From Victivallales bacterium (GTDB taxonomy: Bacteria; Verrucomicrobiota; Lentisphaeria; Oligosphaerales; Oligosphaeraceae), in assembly GCA_017431185.1 (NCBI GenBank), contig JAFRLP010000193.1, positions 1-6,955 of the forward strand: DNA of 6,955 bases, written 5' to 3'. The first letter of the stretch is position 1, and every line of letters starts with the position of its first letter. A model generated the notes under the pieces. That model was not told the origin of the DNA, searched no databases, and was given only the letters and a program-made list of their open reading frames with translations. The translations under genes and the position numbers were made by a program. This document shows positions 1-5,875 of this stretch, one piece after another.

Positions 1-112
1 CCAGAGAGGCAAGCATCTCACGCTCCGCCTGGTTCAGTTCCGGCGACAGGAAGAAGCGGAAACCGTGGCTTTCGAATCGCTCGGTGAGATTTTCCAGGGA
101 ATCTGCTTGCAT
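1..112 (-). CDS. Unrecognised protein, N-terminal fragment (runs off left edge)
   Basis: The first 37 codons and one extra base of a minus-strand gene are visible, starting at an ATG at 110-112. The peptide begins MQADSLENLTERF and continues with an aromatic patch (FRFF) and a Glu-rich stretch; it looks soluble, with no signal peptide. I do not recognise the family. The start is bounded by an in-frame TGA at 122-124, nine bases upstream, so the protein cannot begin earlier in this frame unless that stop is wrong. No good Shine-Dalgarno sequence precedes the ATG; an AGGAG on the minus strand at 143-147 is about 30 bases too far away. The gene follows tpiA on the same strand after a 205 bp gap holding a terminator-like hairpin, so it may be a separate transcription unit. 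The open frame and codon use make a real gene plausible, but too little is visible for more. Confidence 0.5.
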   Translation of the reverse strand, partial: MQADSLENLTERFESHGFRFFLSPELNQAEREMLASL

Positions 113-263
113 GGTTGAAAATCAGCGGGAATATCTGGCTATCTCCTGCGGAGATGTCGGGAAAAGGGGGTTGTCAGATGGCTCGGGGCAGGCATCCCCA
201 TGGATGACCCGAATGTCCTCCATGCGCCCAATGACATTGTTGCAGCCGTGGTGGTGAAAGAGG
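113..263. other. Intergenic spacer between the tpiA hairpin and the next gene
   Basis: No gene is convincing here. A 33-codon minus-strand frame (ATG at 221-223, TGA at 122-124) is open, but it lacks a clear ribosome binding site and has no recognisable content. A small perfect palindrome, ATCTCC-TGC-GGAGAT, lies at 141-155. I could not find a -35/-10 pair close enough to consensus to call a promoter for the left-edge gene, though this is where one would be expected if the hairpin at 264-297 ends the upstream transcript. Confidence 0.4.
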
Positions 264-297
264 CGCGCCGCCAGAGGCGGAGGCGACTGGCGGCGCG
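264..297 (-). terminator. Terminator-like hairpin after tpiA
   Basis: A perfect 11 bp GC-rich inverted repeat (arms 264-274 and 287-297, 12-base loop) begins about 20 bases after the tpiA stop codon. On the minus strand it is followed by CCTCTTTC, which has only a short broken U tract, so it is a weak candidate for an intrinsic terminator. It could instead be a 3'-end stabilising stem. The position directly after the last clustered gene supports a transcript 3' end. Confidence 0.5.
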
Positions 298-317
298 GCA
301 CGTTCAGGCTGCGGAGA

Positions 318-1109
318 TTATTTTGCCGTGGATTTCGCAGTCTTGATGATGGTGGCGAAGTCGGCTGGCTTGAGGGCCGCGCCGCCGATGAGTCCGCCGT
401 CAATGTCAGGCTGGGCGAGCAGCCCGCCGCAGTTCTTGGCGTTCATGGAGCCGCCGTAGAGGATGCGGGTGGCCGCCGCCACGTCAGCGCTGAAGGTCTT
501 GGCGAGAAGGGCGCGGATGCCGGCGTGGACTTCCTCCGCCTGTTCGTCCGTGGCGACTTGGCCTGTGCCGATGGCCCAGACAGGTTCGTAGGCGATGACC
601 ACGTTGGCCATCTGCTCGGCGGTGACGTTCGCCAAGTCCGCCTTGACCTGAAGCGCGATGACCTCGGCGGTGATGCCGGCGGTGCGCTGTTCCAATGTCT
701 CGCCGACGCAGAGGACGACCTTCAGCCCGTTGGCCAGGGCGGCCAGCACGCGCTGATTGACGGTCTTGTCCGTCTCGCCAAAGTACTGGCGGCGTTCACT
801 GTGGCCGATGATGACATGCGTCACGCCAGTCTCCTTCAGCATTTCGCCGGAGATTTCGCCAGTGAAGGCGCCCTTTTCAGCCCAGTGGACATTCTGTGCG
901 CCGACCTCGATGACCGTGCCTTTGGTCGCCTCGATGACCGATGCGATGGTGGTGAAGGGCGGGCAGACCAGAACTTCCGGGCCGCCAGCGTGATTCTGGC
1001 ATTTGCAGCCGCAGTCGAACTGTGCGGTGATGTCTTTGATGAGCTGCGCGCCGGCTGCCGCAGTCATATTCATTTTCCAGTTGCCGGCGATGAGAAAACG
1101 TCTTGCCAT
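318..1109 (-). CDS. tpiA: Triose-phosphate isomerase
   Basis: Cytoplasmic glycolytic enzyme interconverting dihydroxyacetone phosphate and glyceraldehyde 3-phosphate; a complete TIM barrel of 263 residues, slightly long for the family (about 250). Visible motifs in order: the substrate-binding AGNWKMN (8-14, with Asn10 and Lys12), GAFTGE (80-85), the catalytic His in IIGHSERR (His103), VLCVGE (132-137), the catalytic Glu and mobile loop 6 in AYEPVWAIGTG (Glu175), and the phosphate-binding YGGS (218-221) and GGLIGGA (238-244). All key residues are present. The extra length is mainly an insertion of about 8 residues after the first helix, containing a Cys-x-Cys-x-Cys run (33-37) and His40, which I do not recall from ordinary TIMs. 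The start at 1109 is set by the family N-terminus; a weak AAAGAGA precedes it. It follows pgk by 112 bp on the same strand, a common pairing of consecutive glycolytic genes, and is followed by a hairpin. Confidence 0.97.
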   Translation of the reverse strand: MARRFLIAGNWKMNMTAAAGAQLIKDITAQFDCGCKCQNHAGGPEVLVCPPFTTIASVIEATKGTVIEVGAQNVHWAEKGAFTGEISGEMLKETGVTHVIIGHSERRQYFGETDKTVNQRVLAALANGLKVVLCVGETLEQRTAGITAEVIALQVKADLANVTAEQMANVVIAYEPVWAIGTGQVATDEQAEEVHAGIRALLAKTFSADVAAATRILYGGSMNAKNCGGLLAQPDIDGGLIGGAALKPADFATIIKTAKSTAK

Positions 1110-1151
1110 GGTCTCTTTTGATGTTGAAGGGGATGATGTTGATTGCCTGGA

Positions 1152-1202
1152 ATCCAGAGGCGTCCGCCGGTGTTTCGTCCGGTTTCACGGCCACCTCTGG
1201 AT
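1152..1202 (-). other. Long imperfect hairpin in the pgk-tpiA spacer
   Basis: Perfect 9 bp arms ATCCAGAGG (1152-1160) and CCTCTGGAT (1194-1202) enclose a further short stem: on the minus strand GCCGTG can pair with CACCGGC if one C bulges. The whole is about 51 bases and sits in the 112 bp between pgk and tpiA. No U tract follows on the minus strand, so it does not look like an intrinsic terminator. A processing or stability element in a shared pgk-tpiA mRNA is the more likely reading, as inference. Confidence 0.5.
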
Positions 1203-1221
1203 ATCAGCCTGAAGGCGTCGC

Positions 1222-2478
1222 CTATTTGTCGTCCAAGGCTTCGCAGCCGGGGAGGAGTTTGCCCTCGAGGAATTCCAGGGAGGCTCCGCCGCCCGTGGAG
1301 ATGTGGGTCATCTTGTCGGCGTAGCCCGACTTGTTGACGGCGCTGACGGAGTCGCCGCCGCCGATGATGCTGACGGCGTCCGCATCCGCGACAGCCTTGC
1401 AGACTCCCATGGTGCCAGCCGCGAAATTGCTCATCTCGAAGCAGCCCATCGGGCCATTCCAGACGACCGTCTTGGCGGCCTTGATTTCGGCGGCGTAGGC
1501 GGCGATGGTCTTCGGCCCGATGTCCAGGGCCATCCAGTCGGCGGGAATGTCGTTGCCCACCACTTGGGTGGCGGCGTCATTGTCGAACTTGTCGGCGGCC
1601 ACATTGTCAACGGGCAGCATGAACTTGACCCCCGCCTTGGCCGCGTCGGCCAGCGTGGCTTTGGCGGTATCGACGAGTTCCTCCTCAACGAGGGACTTGC
1701 CCACATTGTGTCCCTGGGCCTTCAGGAAGGTATAGGCCATGCCGCCGCCGATGAGGATGGTGTCAACTTTCGTCATCAGGTTCTGCAAGACCTCCAGTTT
1801 GCCGGAGACCTTGGCGCCGCCGATGATGGCCACAAACGGACGTTTCGGGGACTCCACGGCGCTGCCCAGGTAATCAAGTTCCTTCTCCATCAGGAAGCCG
1901 GCCACGCAGGCTCCGCCCTTGGCCTTCATGTATTTGCAGATGGAGGCGGTGGAGGCGTGGTCACGGTGGGCGGTCCCGAAGGCGTCATTGACATAGATGT
2001 CGCCGTAGCTGGCTAGTTTGGCGGCCATCGCCTGTTTCCTCTCTTTCATCACGGCCTTGGCGGCCTTGACCTCTTCCTCGCTCTGGCCTTCCTTGGCCTT
2101 GACCTTGCCCTCTTCCTCCTTGTAGAAGCGGGTGTTTTCGAGCATCAGGACTTCGCCGGGCTTCAGGGCGGCGACCGCTGCGTCCGCCTGTTGGCAGTCC
2201 GGCGCAAACTGGACGGGCTTGCCCATCAGTTTGGCGAGGTAATCCGCCACAGGCTTCAGGCTGAAGTCAGCCTCGTATCCTTTGCCGGACGGACGGCCCA
2301 GATGGCTCATCAGAACCAGGGCTGCGCCCTGTTCCAGAATGTACTGGATGGTGGGCAGGGCTTTCTGGATGCGGGTGTCATCGGTGATTTGGCCTTCCTT
2401 GATGGGAACGTTGAAGTCAACGCGCATGACTACTTTGGCTCCCTTCAGGGCGACATCTTTCACGGTCTTCTTGTTCAT
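1222..2478 (-). CDS. pgk: Phosphoglycerate kinase
   Basis: Cytoplasmic glycolytic kinase that transfers phosphate between 1,3-bisphosphoglycerate and ADP; 418 residues from the chosen start. Motifs: RVDFNVP (19-25) with the substrate-binding Asp21 and Asn23, Arg36, SHLGRP (58-63), ENTRF (114-118), DAFGTAHR (165-172), the hinge-side GGAKVSGK (220-227), GGGMAYTF (244-251), WNGPMG (340-345), the nucleotide-site GGGDS (373-377), and [14 protein letters not shown] (394-407). All are intact. Between ENTRF and DAFGTAHR there is a Lys/Glu-rich insertion (about 119-152) making this section roughly 20 residues longer than in E. coli PGK; I recall a similar insertion in Bacteroides-type PGKs. The frame is open 15 codons further upstream (ATG at 2523), but the ATG at 2476-2478 has a strong GAAGGA six bases before it and matches the usual N-terminus. 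It lies 60 bp after the RodZ-like gene and 112 bp before tpiA. Confidence 0.97.
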   Translation of the reverse strand: MNKKTVKDVALKGAKVVMRVDFNVPIKEGQITDDTRIQKALPTIQYILEQGAALVLMSHLGRPSGKGYEADFSLKPVADYLAKLMGKPVQFAPDCQQADAAVAALKPGEVLMLENTRFYKEEEGKVKAKEGQSEEEVKAAKAVMKERKQAMAAKLASYGDIYVNDAFGTAHRDHASTASICKYMKAKGGACVAGFLMEKELDYLGSAVESPKRPFVAIIGGAKVSGKLEVLQNLMTKVDTILIGGGMAYTFLKAQGHNVGKSLVEEELVDTAKATLADAAKAGVKFMLPVDNVAADKFDNDAATQVVGNDIPADWMALDIGPKTIAAYAAEIKAAKTVVWNGPMGCFEMSNFAAGTMGVCKAVADADAVSIIGGGDSVSAVNKSGYADKMTHISTGGGASLEFLEGKLLPGCEALDDK

Positions 2479-2484
2479 TGATTT

Positions 2485-2490
2485 TCCTTC
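2485..2490 (-). promoter_or_regulatory. Ribosome binding site of pgk
   Basis: On the minus strand GAAGGA ends six bases before the ATG at 2476-2478. It decides the pgk start in favour of this ATG over the in-frame ATG at 2523, which has only a poor AAGAA-type lead. It is the best Shine-Dalgarno sequence in the window, which fits high expression of a glycolytic gene. Confidence 0.7.
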
Positions 2491-2538
2491 GTGGTTGGTT
2501 TGGACTGATGGCTTGCCGGCCATTTCTTGGAAAGCGGA

Positions 2539-3429
2539 TTACTGACCTGGCACCTGGAGTTGCAGTGGCTGCGGCGGGGTGACGGGGAGCAGCGGGGCCC
2601 AGTCCTGGCGTTGCGAACTGGGCTTGTCGCGTAGTTTGACCATTGGAATGACCACCAGCGCCACCAGCAGGACAACTGCGGTGATGAGGGCCAGGGTCAG
2701 CAGGATGCCAGGCAGACGCTGGAACCAGGACAACGGACGCCCTTTGGTGACCTCTTCTGAAGTCCAGCTTGGCTCCAATGTCTTGATTTCGGGAGCGCTC
2801 TGGACTTCGCGTCCTGCCTTGGCGTACTCTTTTTCCAGCAGGGTCTCCAGCTGTTCGCTGTCGGCGCTGTCAATGCCCAGTTCGCGGCACAGCAGAAGCA
2901 GATGGCGCTTGCAGTAGATGAGTTCCTCCAGTTCCGCGTAGTTCCCCTGTTCCAGACGCTGGATGGACAATCGCGGAATCAGGGTCTTTTTGCTGAGGTC
3001 CTCAATGGTGAGATTCAGGTTCTCCCGAAATTTGCGCAGGCTTGGCCCGACCTGCTCAATTCTTCTGGTCAAATCCACCGTGTTGCCGACCCGGCGCGGA
3101 TGAACGGCGGGGGGGGCTGGCTTGGGCGGCTCGGCGGCTGGCTGGCGGACTGGCTCTGCCTGGCCATCCGTTTTGGGGGACGGGGGGGGCAATGGCGCCC
3201 CGGTGGGGGAAGGCTGCTCTGACGCCGAGGCCTGCGGAACATCGGGAGTGGACTCCTGAGGGGTTGGAGGGGACGGCACGGCCATTGGCTCCAGCCGGGA
3301 GTTGTCCGCAGGAGTCCCTGAAACATCCGGTGTGGGGGGAACGACAGGGGCAGACGGGGCTGGCTCTGTGTCCCAGGTTAGATTAAGCCGTGGACCAGCC
3401 AAGGAGTCTGCTCTGGTTCGTGTTTTCAT
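2539..3429 (-). CDS. RodZ-like membrane protein with helix-turn-helix
   Basis: A 296-residue bitopic membrane protein. Residues 1-20 are basic or mixed; 21-112 are Pro/Ala/Ser-rich (about 28 prolines in 90 residues) and surely disordered. Residues 128-188 form an Xre/RodZ-type helix-turn-helix (LRKFRENLNLTIEDLSKKT, then LSIQRLEQGNY, then the helical tail ending in CRELGID). One transmembrane helix follows at about 239-263, and only some 33 mostly Pro/Gln-rich residues come after it. In RodZ the same kind of HTH binds MreB and the TM helix anchors it, so a role in cell shape or division is inferred by family. Unlike classical RodZ, the HTH is not at the N-terminus and no C-terminal periplasmic domain is present. 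The ATG at 3429 lies 11 bp after the ftsK stop, and the TAG of ftsK overlaps a weak TAGGGA ribosome site, suggesting translational coupling. It could instead be a membrane-bound regulator. Confidence 0.85.
   Translation of the reverse strand: MKTRTRADSLAGPRLNLTWDTEPAPSAPVVPPTPDVSGTPADNSRLEPMAVPSPPTPQESTPDVPQASASEQPSPTGAPLPPPSPKTDGQAEPVRQPAAEPPKPAPPAVHPRRVGNTVDLTRRIEQVGPSLRKFRENLNLTIEDLSKKTLIPRLSIQRLEQGNYAELEELIYCKRHLLLLCRELGIDSADSEQLETLLEKEYAKAGREVQSAPEIKTLEPSWTSEEVTKGRPLSWFQRLPGILLTLALITAVVLLVALVVIPMVKLRDKPSSQRQDWAPLLPVTPPQPLQLQVPGQ
3109..3116 (-). repeat. C8 homopolymer tract in the RodZ-like gene
   Basis: Eight consecutive C on the coding strand (G on the plus strand) spanning the last two bases of Ala105 and all of Pro106-Pro107. 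It lies in the Pro-rich region upstream of the HTH and TM segment, so a one-base slip would abolish both. Confidence 0.9.
3182..3189 (-). repeat. Second C8 homopolymer tract in the RodZ-like gene
   Basis: Eight consecutive C on the coding strand covering Pro81 to the first two bases of Pro83, 66 bases upstream of the other C8 tract in the same gene. Nearby plus-strand G runs at 3175-3179, 3205-3209 and 3334-3339 make this the most G/C-skewed part of the window. Confidence 0.9.
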
Positions 3430-3440
3430 CTTGCCATTCC

Positions 3441-5858
3441 CTAAAGGTTGGTTTCGGTTCTAGGGGGAAACGCCTCCTCCAGAGAGGAAACGAGGATTTC
3501 ACGTGGCATGGTGCCATTGGCGGGGCCGACAATGCCGCGGCTTTCCAGTTGCTCCATGAGTTTGGCTGCGCTGTTGTAGCCAATCCCCATCTTTCGTTGG
3601 ATATAGCTGATGGTTGCCCGCCCGTCCCGAAGCAGGATTTCCGTCGCCTGGTAGAGTTGGGCGTCTTTGGAATTGACGTTGGCCGATGAGGAGAGCGGCG
3701 AAGCGGCTGGAGCGGCTCCGCCGTCAAAAGCGGCGCCGGAGTCCTCTTCCTCGCCTGGTTCACGTTCCAGTTCATGGACAATCCCTTCGTCAAAGCACTG
3801 GTCGGCCTGGTTGGAGCACCACTCCACCACGCGGTCGCGTTCGGGGTCGGTCGCCATGGCGCATTGGATGCGCTCCTGCGCCTGGCCACCTGGCGGGATG
3901 AACAGCATGTCGCCCAGTCCCAGCAGGCTTTCGGCTCCCTTTCCGCCAATGATGGTCTGCGAGTCGATGTGGCTGGCCACCTTGAAGGCTATGCGCACGG
4001 GGAAATTGGACTTGATGGTGCCGGTCAGGGTCTTGACGTCCGGTCGCTGTGTGGCGATGATGGCGTGGATGCCGACCGCCCTGGCTTTGGCCGCGATGCG
4101 GGCCAATGCGTTCTCCACATCCTTTTTGGCGATGGACATGATGTCCGCCAATTCGTCGATGATGATGACGATGAAGGGGAGGCGGTCTGGGATGGGGTTG
4201 CCGTCGTCATCCAGCAACGCCGGCGCATCCTGCGGGCGAAGCGGGCGCCGATTGAAATCCTGCAGGTTGCGCACCCCGGCCTTTGCCAGCACACGGTAGC
4301 GGCGCTCCATCTCGAAGATGGCCCAGTTCAGGGCCGTGGCGACTTTGGTGCAGTCGTTGATGATGGGGGCGACCAAATGCGGCAGATTCTGGTATGCCTG
4401 GAATTCGACCACCTTGGGGTCAACCATGATGAGCCGCAGTTCCTCGGGGCTGAACCGGAAGAGCAGCGAGGTGATGAGCAGGTTCATGCAGACGGATTTT
4501 CCGCTGCCTGTTGTTCCCGCGATGAGCAGATGGGGCGCTTTGGCCAAGTCCAGAATGACGTCTTCCCCGCTGATGTTCTTGCCCAGAAGCAGAGGCAGGA
4601 CGGCACGGGTGCGTCTCCAGGTCTCGTTCTCCATCATTCCGCGCACCTGCACTTTGGCACGTTTCGCGTTGGGCACCTCAAAGCCGACCAGATCCTTGCC
4701 TGGAATCGGCGCCAGGATGCGCAGGTTGGAGGCTTTTAGCTGCATCAGGAAATTGTTCTCCAGCTGGGTGATGCGGCTCAGCCGAATGCCAGCCTGGGTC
4801 TTGACTTCAAAGAGAGTGACCTGGGGGCCTGGGATGGCTCCCACCACGTTGGCGTTGATGTGGAACTCATGCAAGGTTCTGTCCAAAGTCGCCTTGTTCT
4901 CCTGGATTTCCTTGGCGTCCACGTCAATCGGTGAATCCGCCGACACCTTGTCCAGCAGGTCCAGACTGGGAAGCTGATAGCCGGAGGAGGTGCGCCGAAG
5001 GGACGCGCCTTCTGCCGCGGAGCGTTTTGATTGGGAACTGCGTACCCCAAAGTTCATAGTCGCGTCTCCAGTGTCTCTTGTGGCCAGTGACCGTCTGGAT
5101 TGGGAACCACGGGCCACTGCCGCCTTCGGGTCATCGCTTGGCTGGCAGTCCAGACCTTCGATGGTCAATTGCGTCGGCTCGGGAGGCAGTTCCTCCTCTT
5201 CCTCCGGCGGCAACGCTGCCTCCTCTTCCGGCATTGTATCGTCGGACGTCTGTTCCTGCTGCCGTGTCAGGCATGCGCGCAGCAGCGGCATAAGATGCAG
5301 GTAGCAGATGATGGCGAGGGAGACGAAAATCAGCGCACTGGAGAGCAGCACGGAAACGGTTCCGCTCATAATGGTGGAGAGAGCCCCGTCCGGAGCGCAG
5401 AGCCGCTGTCCGATGACTCCCCCCGGAATGGTGTGGAGGTTGAGGAAAGCCGTCCAAACCGTAAAGGAGTTGGGCCATGTTCCCAGAAGCATTGCCAGTC
5501 CGAAGCCAAAAAGCGGGAAGGCCAGCAGATACTCAAACAGGGAGCCGCCCAGACGGGACTGTTTTCCCCTGCTGAAGAGCCGATGGATGCTGCAGAGAAA
5601 TGCCAAGGCCAGCATCGGATAGGTGGCCAGCCCAAAGGTCAGCAGCAGATGCCAGGCTGTTCTGGCGCCAAGCTGTCCCAATATGTTCTGCTTGTATATC
5701 GGGTTTTCAAGACCACCTGAAATCAGTTCGATTTCCAGCGGATGGTAGGAGAGGGAGGGACAGCAGGACAACAGCAGGAGGGCAAGCACCAGGCTGACCA
5801 GCACCGTGTCTGGTCGAAGCCGGATGGGTTCGTTCAATTGTATCGCGTTGGCGGGCAT
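3441..5858 (-). CDS. ftsK: FtsK/SpoIIIE-family DNA translocase
   Basis: An 805-residue membrane-anchored, ATP-driven DNA pump that acts at the division septum, moving chromosome ends apart and, in FtsK, activating dimer resolution at dif. The N-terminus has about four TM helices (roughly 18-33, 68-92, 108-127, 163-190). A linker with an acidic tract (206-226) and a basic Ser/Arg-rich part (250-292) follows. The alpha domain runs from about 295 to 400 (SRITQLENN, APIPGKDLVGFEVPN). The motor has Walker A GTTGSGKS (448-455), VDPKVVEF (479-486), Walker B FIVIIIDELAD (562-572) and ATQRP (602-606). The C-terminal gamma winged helix (about 730-790, IGYNSAAKLMEQLE, GIVGP, PREIL) is present, indicating sequence-directed translocation. 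The linker is short relative to E. coli FtsK. The block usually written DSRTILD reads DSQTIIG here (Gln634). The ATG at 5858 is 17 bp after hom with no strong ribosome site, so coupling to hom is likely. Confidence 0.96.
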   Translation of the reverse strand: MPANAIQLNEPIRLRPDTVLVSLVLALLLLSCCPSLSYHPLEIELISGGLENPIYKQNILGQLGARTAWHLLLTFGLATYPMLALAFLCSIHRLFSRGKQSRLGGSLFEYLLAFPLFGFGLAMLLGTWPNSFTVWTAFLNLHTIPGGVIGQRLCAPDGALSTIMSGTVSVLLSSALIFVSLAIICYLHLMPLLRACLTRQQEQTSDDTMPEEEAALPPEEEEELPPEPTQLTIEGLDCQPSDDPKAAVARGSQSRRSLATRDTGDATMNFGVRSSQSKRSAAEGASLRRTSSGYQLPSLDLLDKVSADSPIDVDAKEIQENKATLDRTLHEFHINANVVGAIPGPQVTLFEVKTQAGIRLSRITQLENNFLMQLKASNLRILAPIPGKDLVGFEVPNAKRAKVQVRGMMENETWRRTRAVLPLLLGKNISGEDVILDLAKAPHLLIAGTTGSGKSVCMNLLITSLLFRFSPEELRLIMVDPKVVEFQAYQNLPHLVAPIINDCTKVATALNWAIFEMERRYRVLAKAGVRNLQDFNRRPLRPQDAPALLDDDGNPIPDRLPFIVIIIDELADIMSIAKKDVENALARIAAKARAVGIHAIIATQRPDVKTLTGTIKSNFPVRIAFKVASHIDSQTIIGGKGAESLLGLGDMLFIPPGGQAQERIQCAMATDPERDRVVEWCSNQADQCFDEGIVHELEREPGEEEDSGAAFDGGAAPAASPLSSSANVNSKDAQLYQATEILLRDGRATISYIQRKMGIGYNSAAKLMEQLESRGIVGPANGTMPREILVSSLEEAFPPRTETNL
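5029..5107 (-). repeat. Short in-frame direct repeat in the FtsK linker
   Basis: GATTGGGAAC occurs (plus strand) at 5029-5038 and 5098-5107, 69 bases or exactly 23 codons apart. At the protein level this gives two related segments, GSQSRRS (251-257) and SSQSKRS (274-280), in the basic unstructured linker between the membrane region and the motor. It may be the remnant of a small internal duplication; only two copies are seen. Confidence 0.5.
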
Positions 5859-5875
5859 CTCACGGCAAGGTGACT

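Noticed and set aside
88..123. Selenocysteine or recoded TGA at 122-124, suggested by a 7 bp inverted repeat GATTTTC/GAAAATC around the downstream start codon
   Set aside because: The stem begins within the TGA itself and has a 22-base loop, unlike a bacterial SECIS; a 7 bp match is expected by chance, and other genes show a normal code.
141..155. Palindrome ATCTCC-TGC-GGAGAT as an operator
   Set aside because: Only 6 bp arms, a single copy, and no promoter elements that can be supported nearby.
877..1194. Minus-strand frame of 105 codons across the pgk-tpiA gap
   Set aside because: Most of it overlaps tpiA in another frame, and the gap portion contains the hairpin and no ribosome site or domain.
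2479..2523. Longer PGK starting at the ATG at 2523
   Set aside because: The extra 15 residues do not match the PGK N-terminus and have a poor ribosome site, whereas GAAGGA precedes the ATG at 2476-2478.
3774..4739. A 321-codon plus-strand open frame opposite ftsK, and similar long ones at 1303-2016 and 525-1121
   Set aside because: They lie wholly antisense to genes with complete family motifs, have Gly/Asp/His/Val-heavy composition typical of the reverse of GC-rich coding DNA, and lack recognisable domains.
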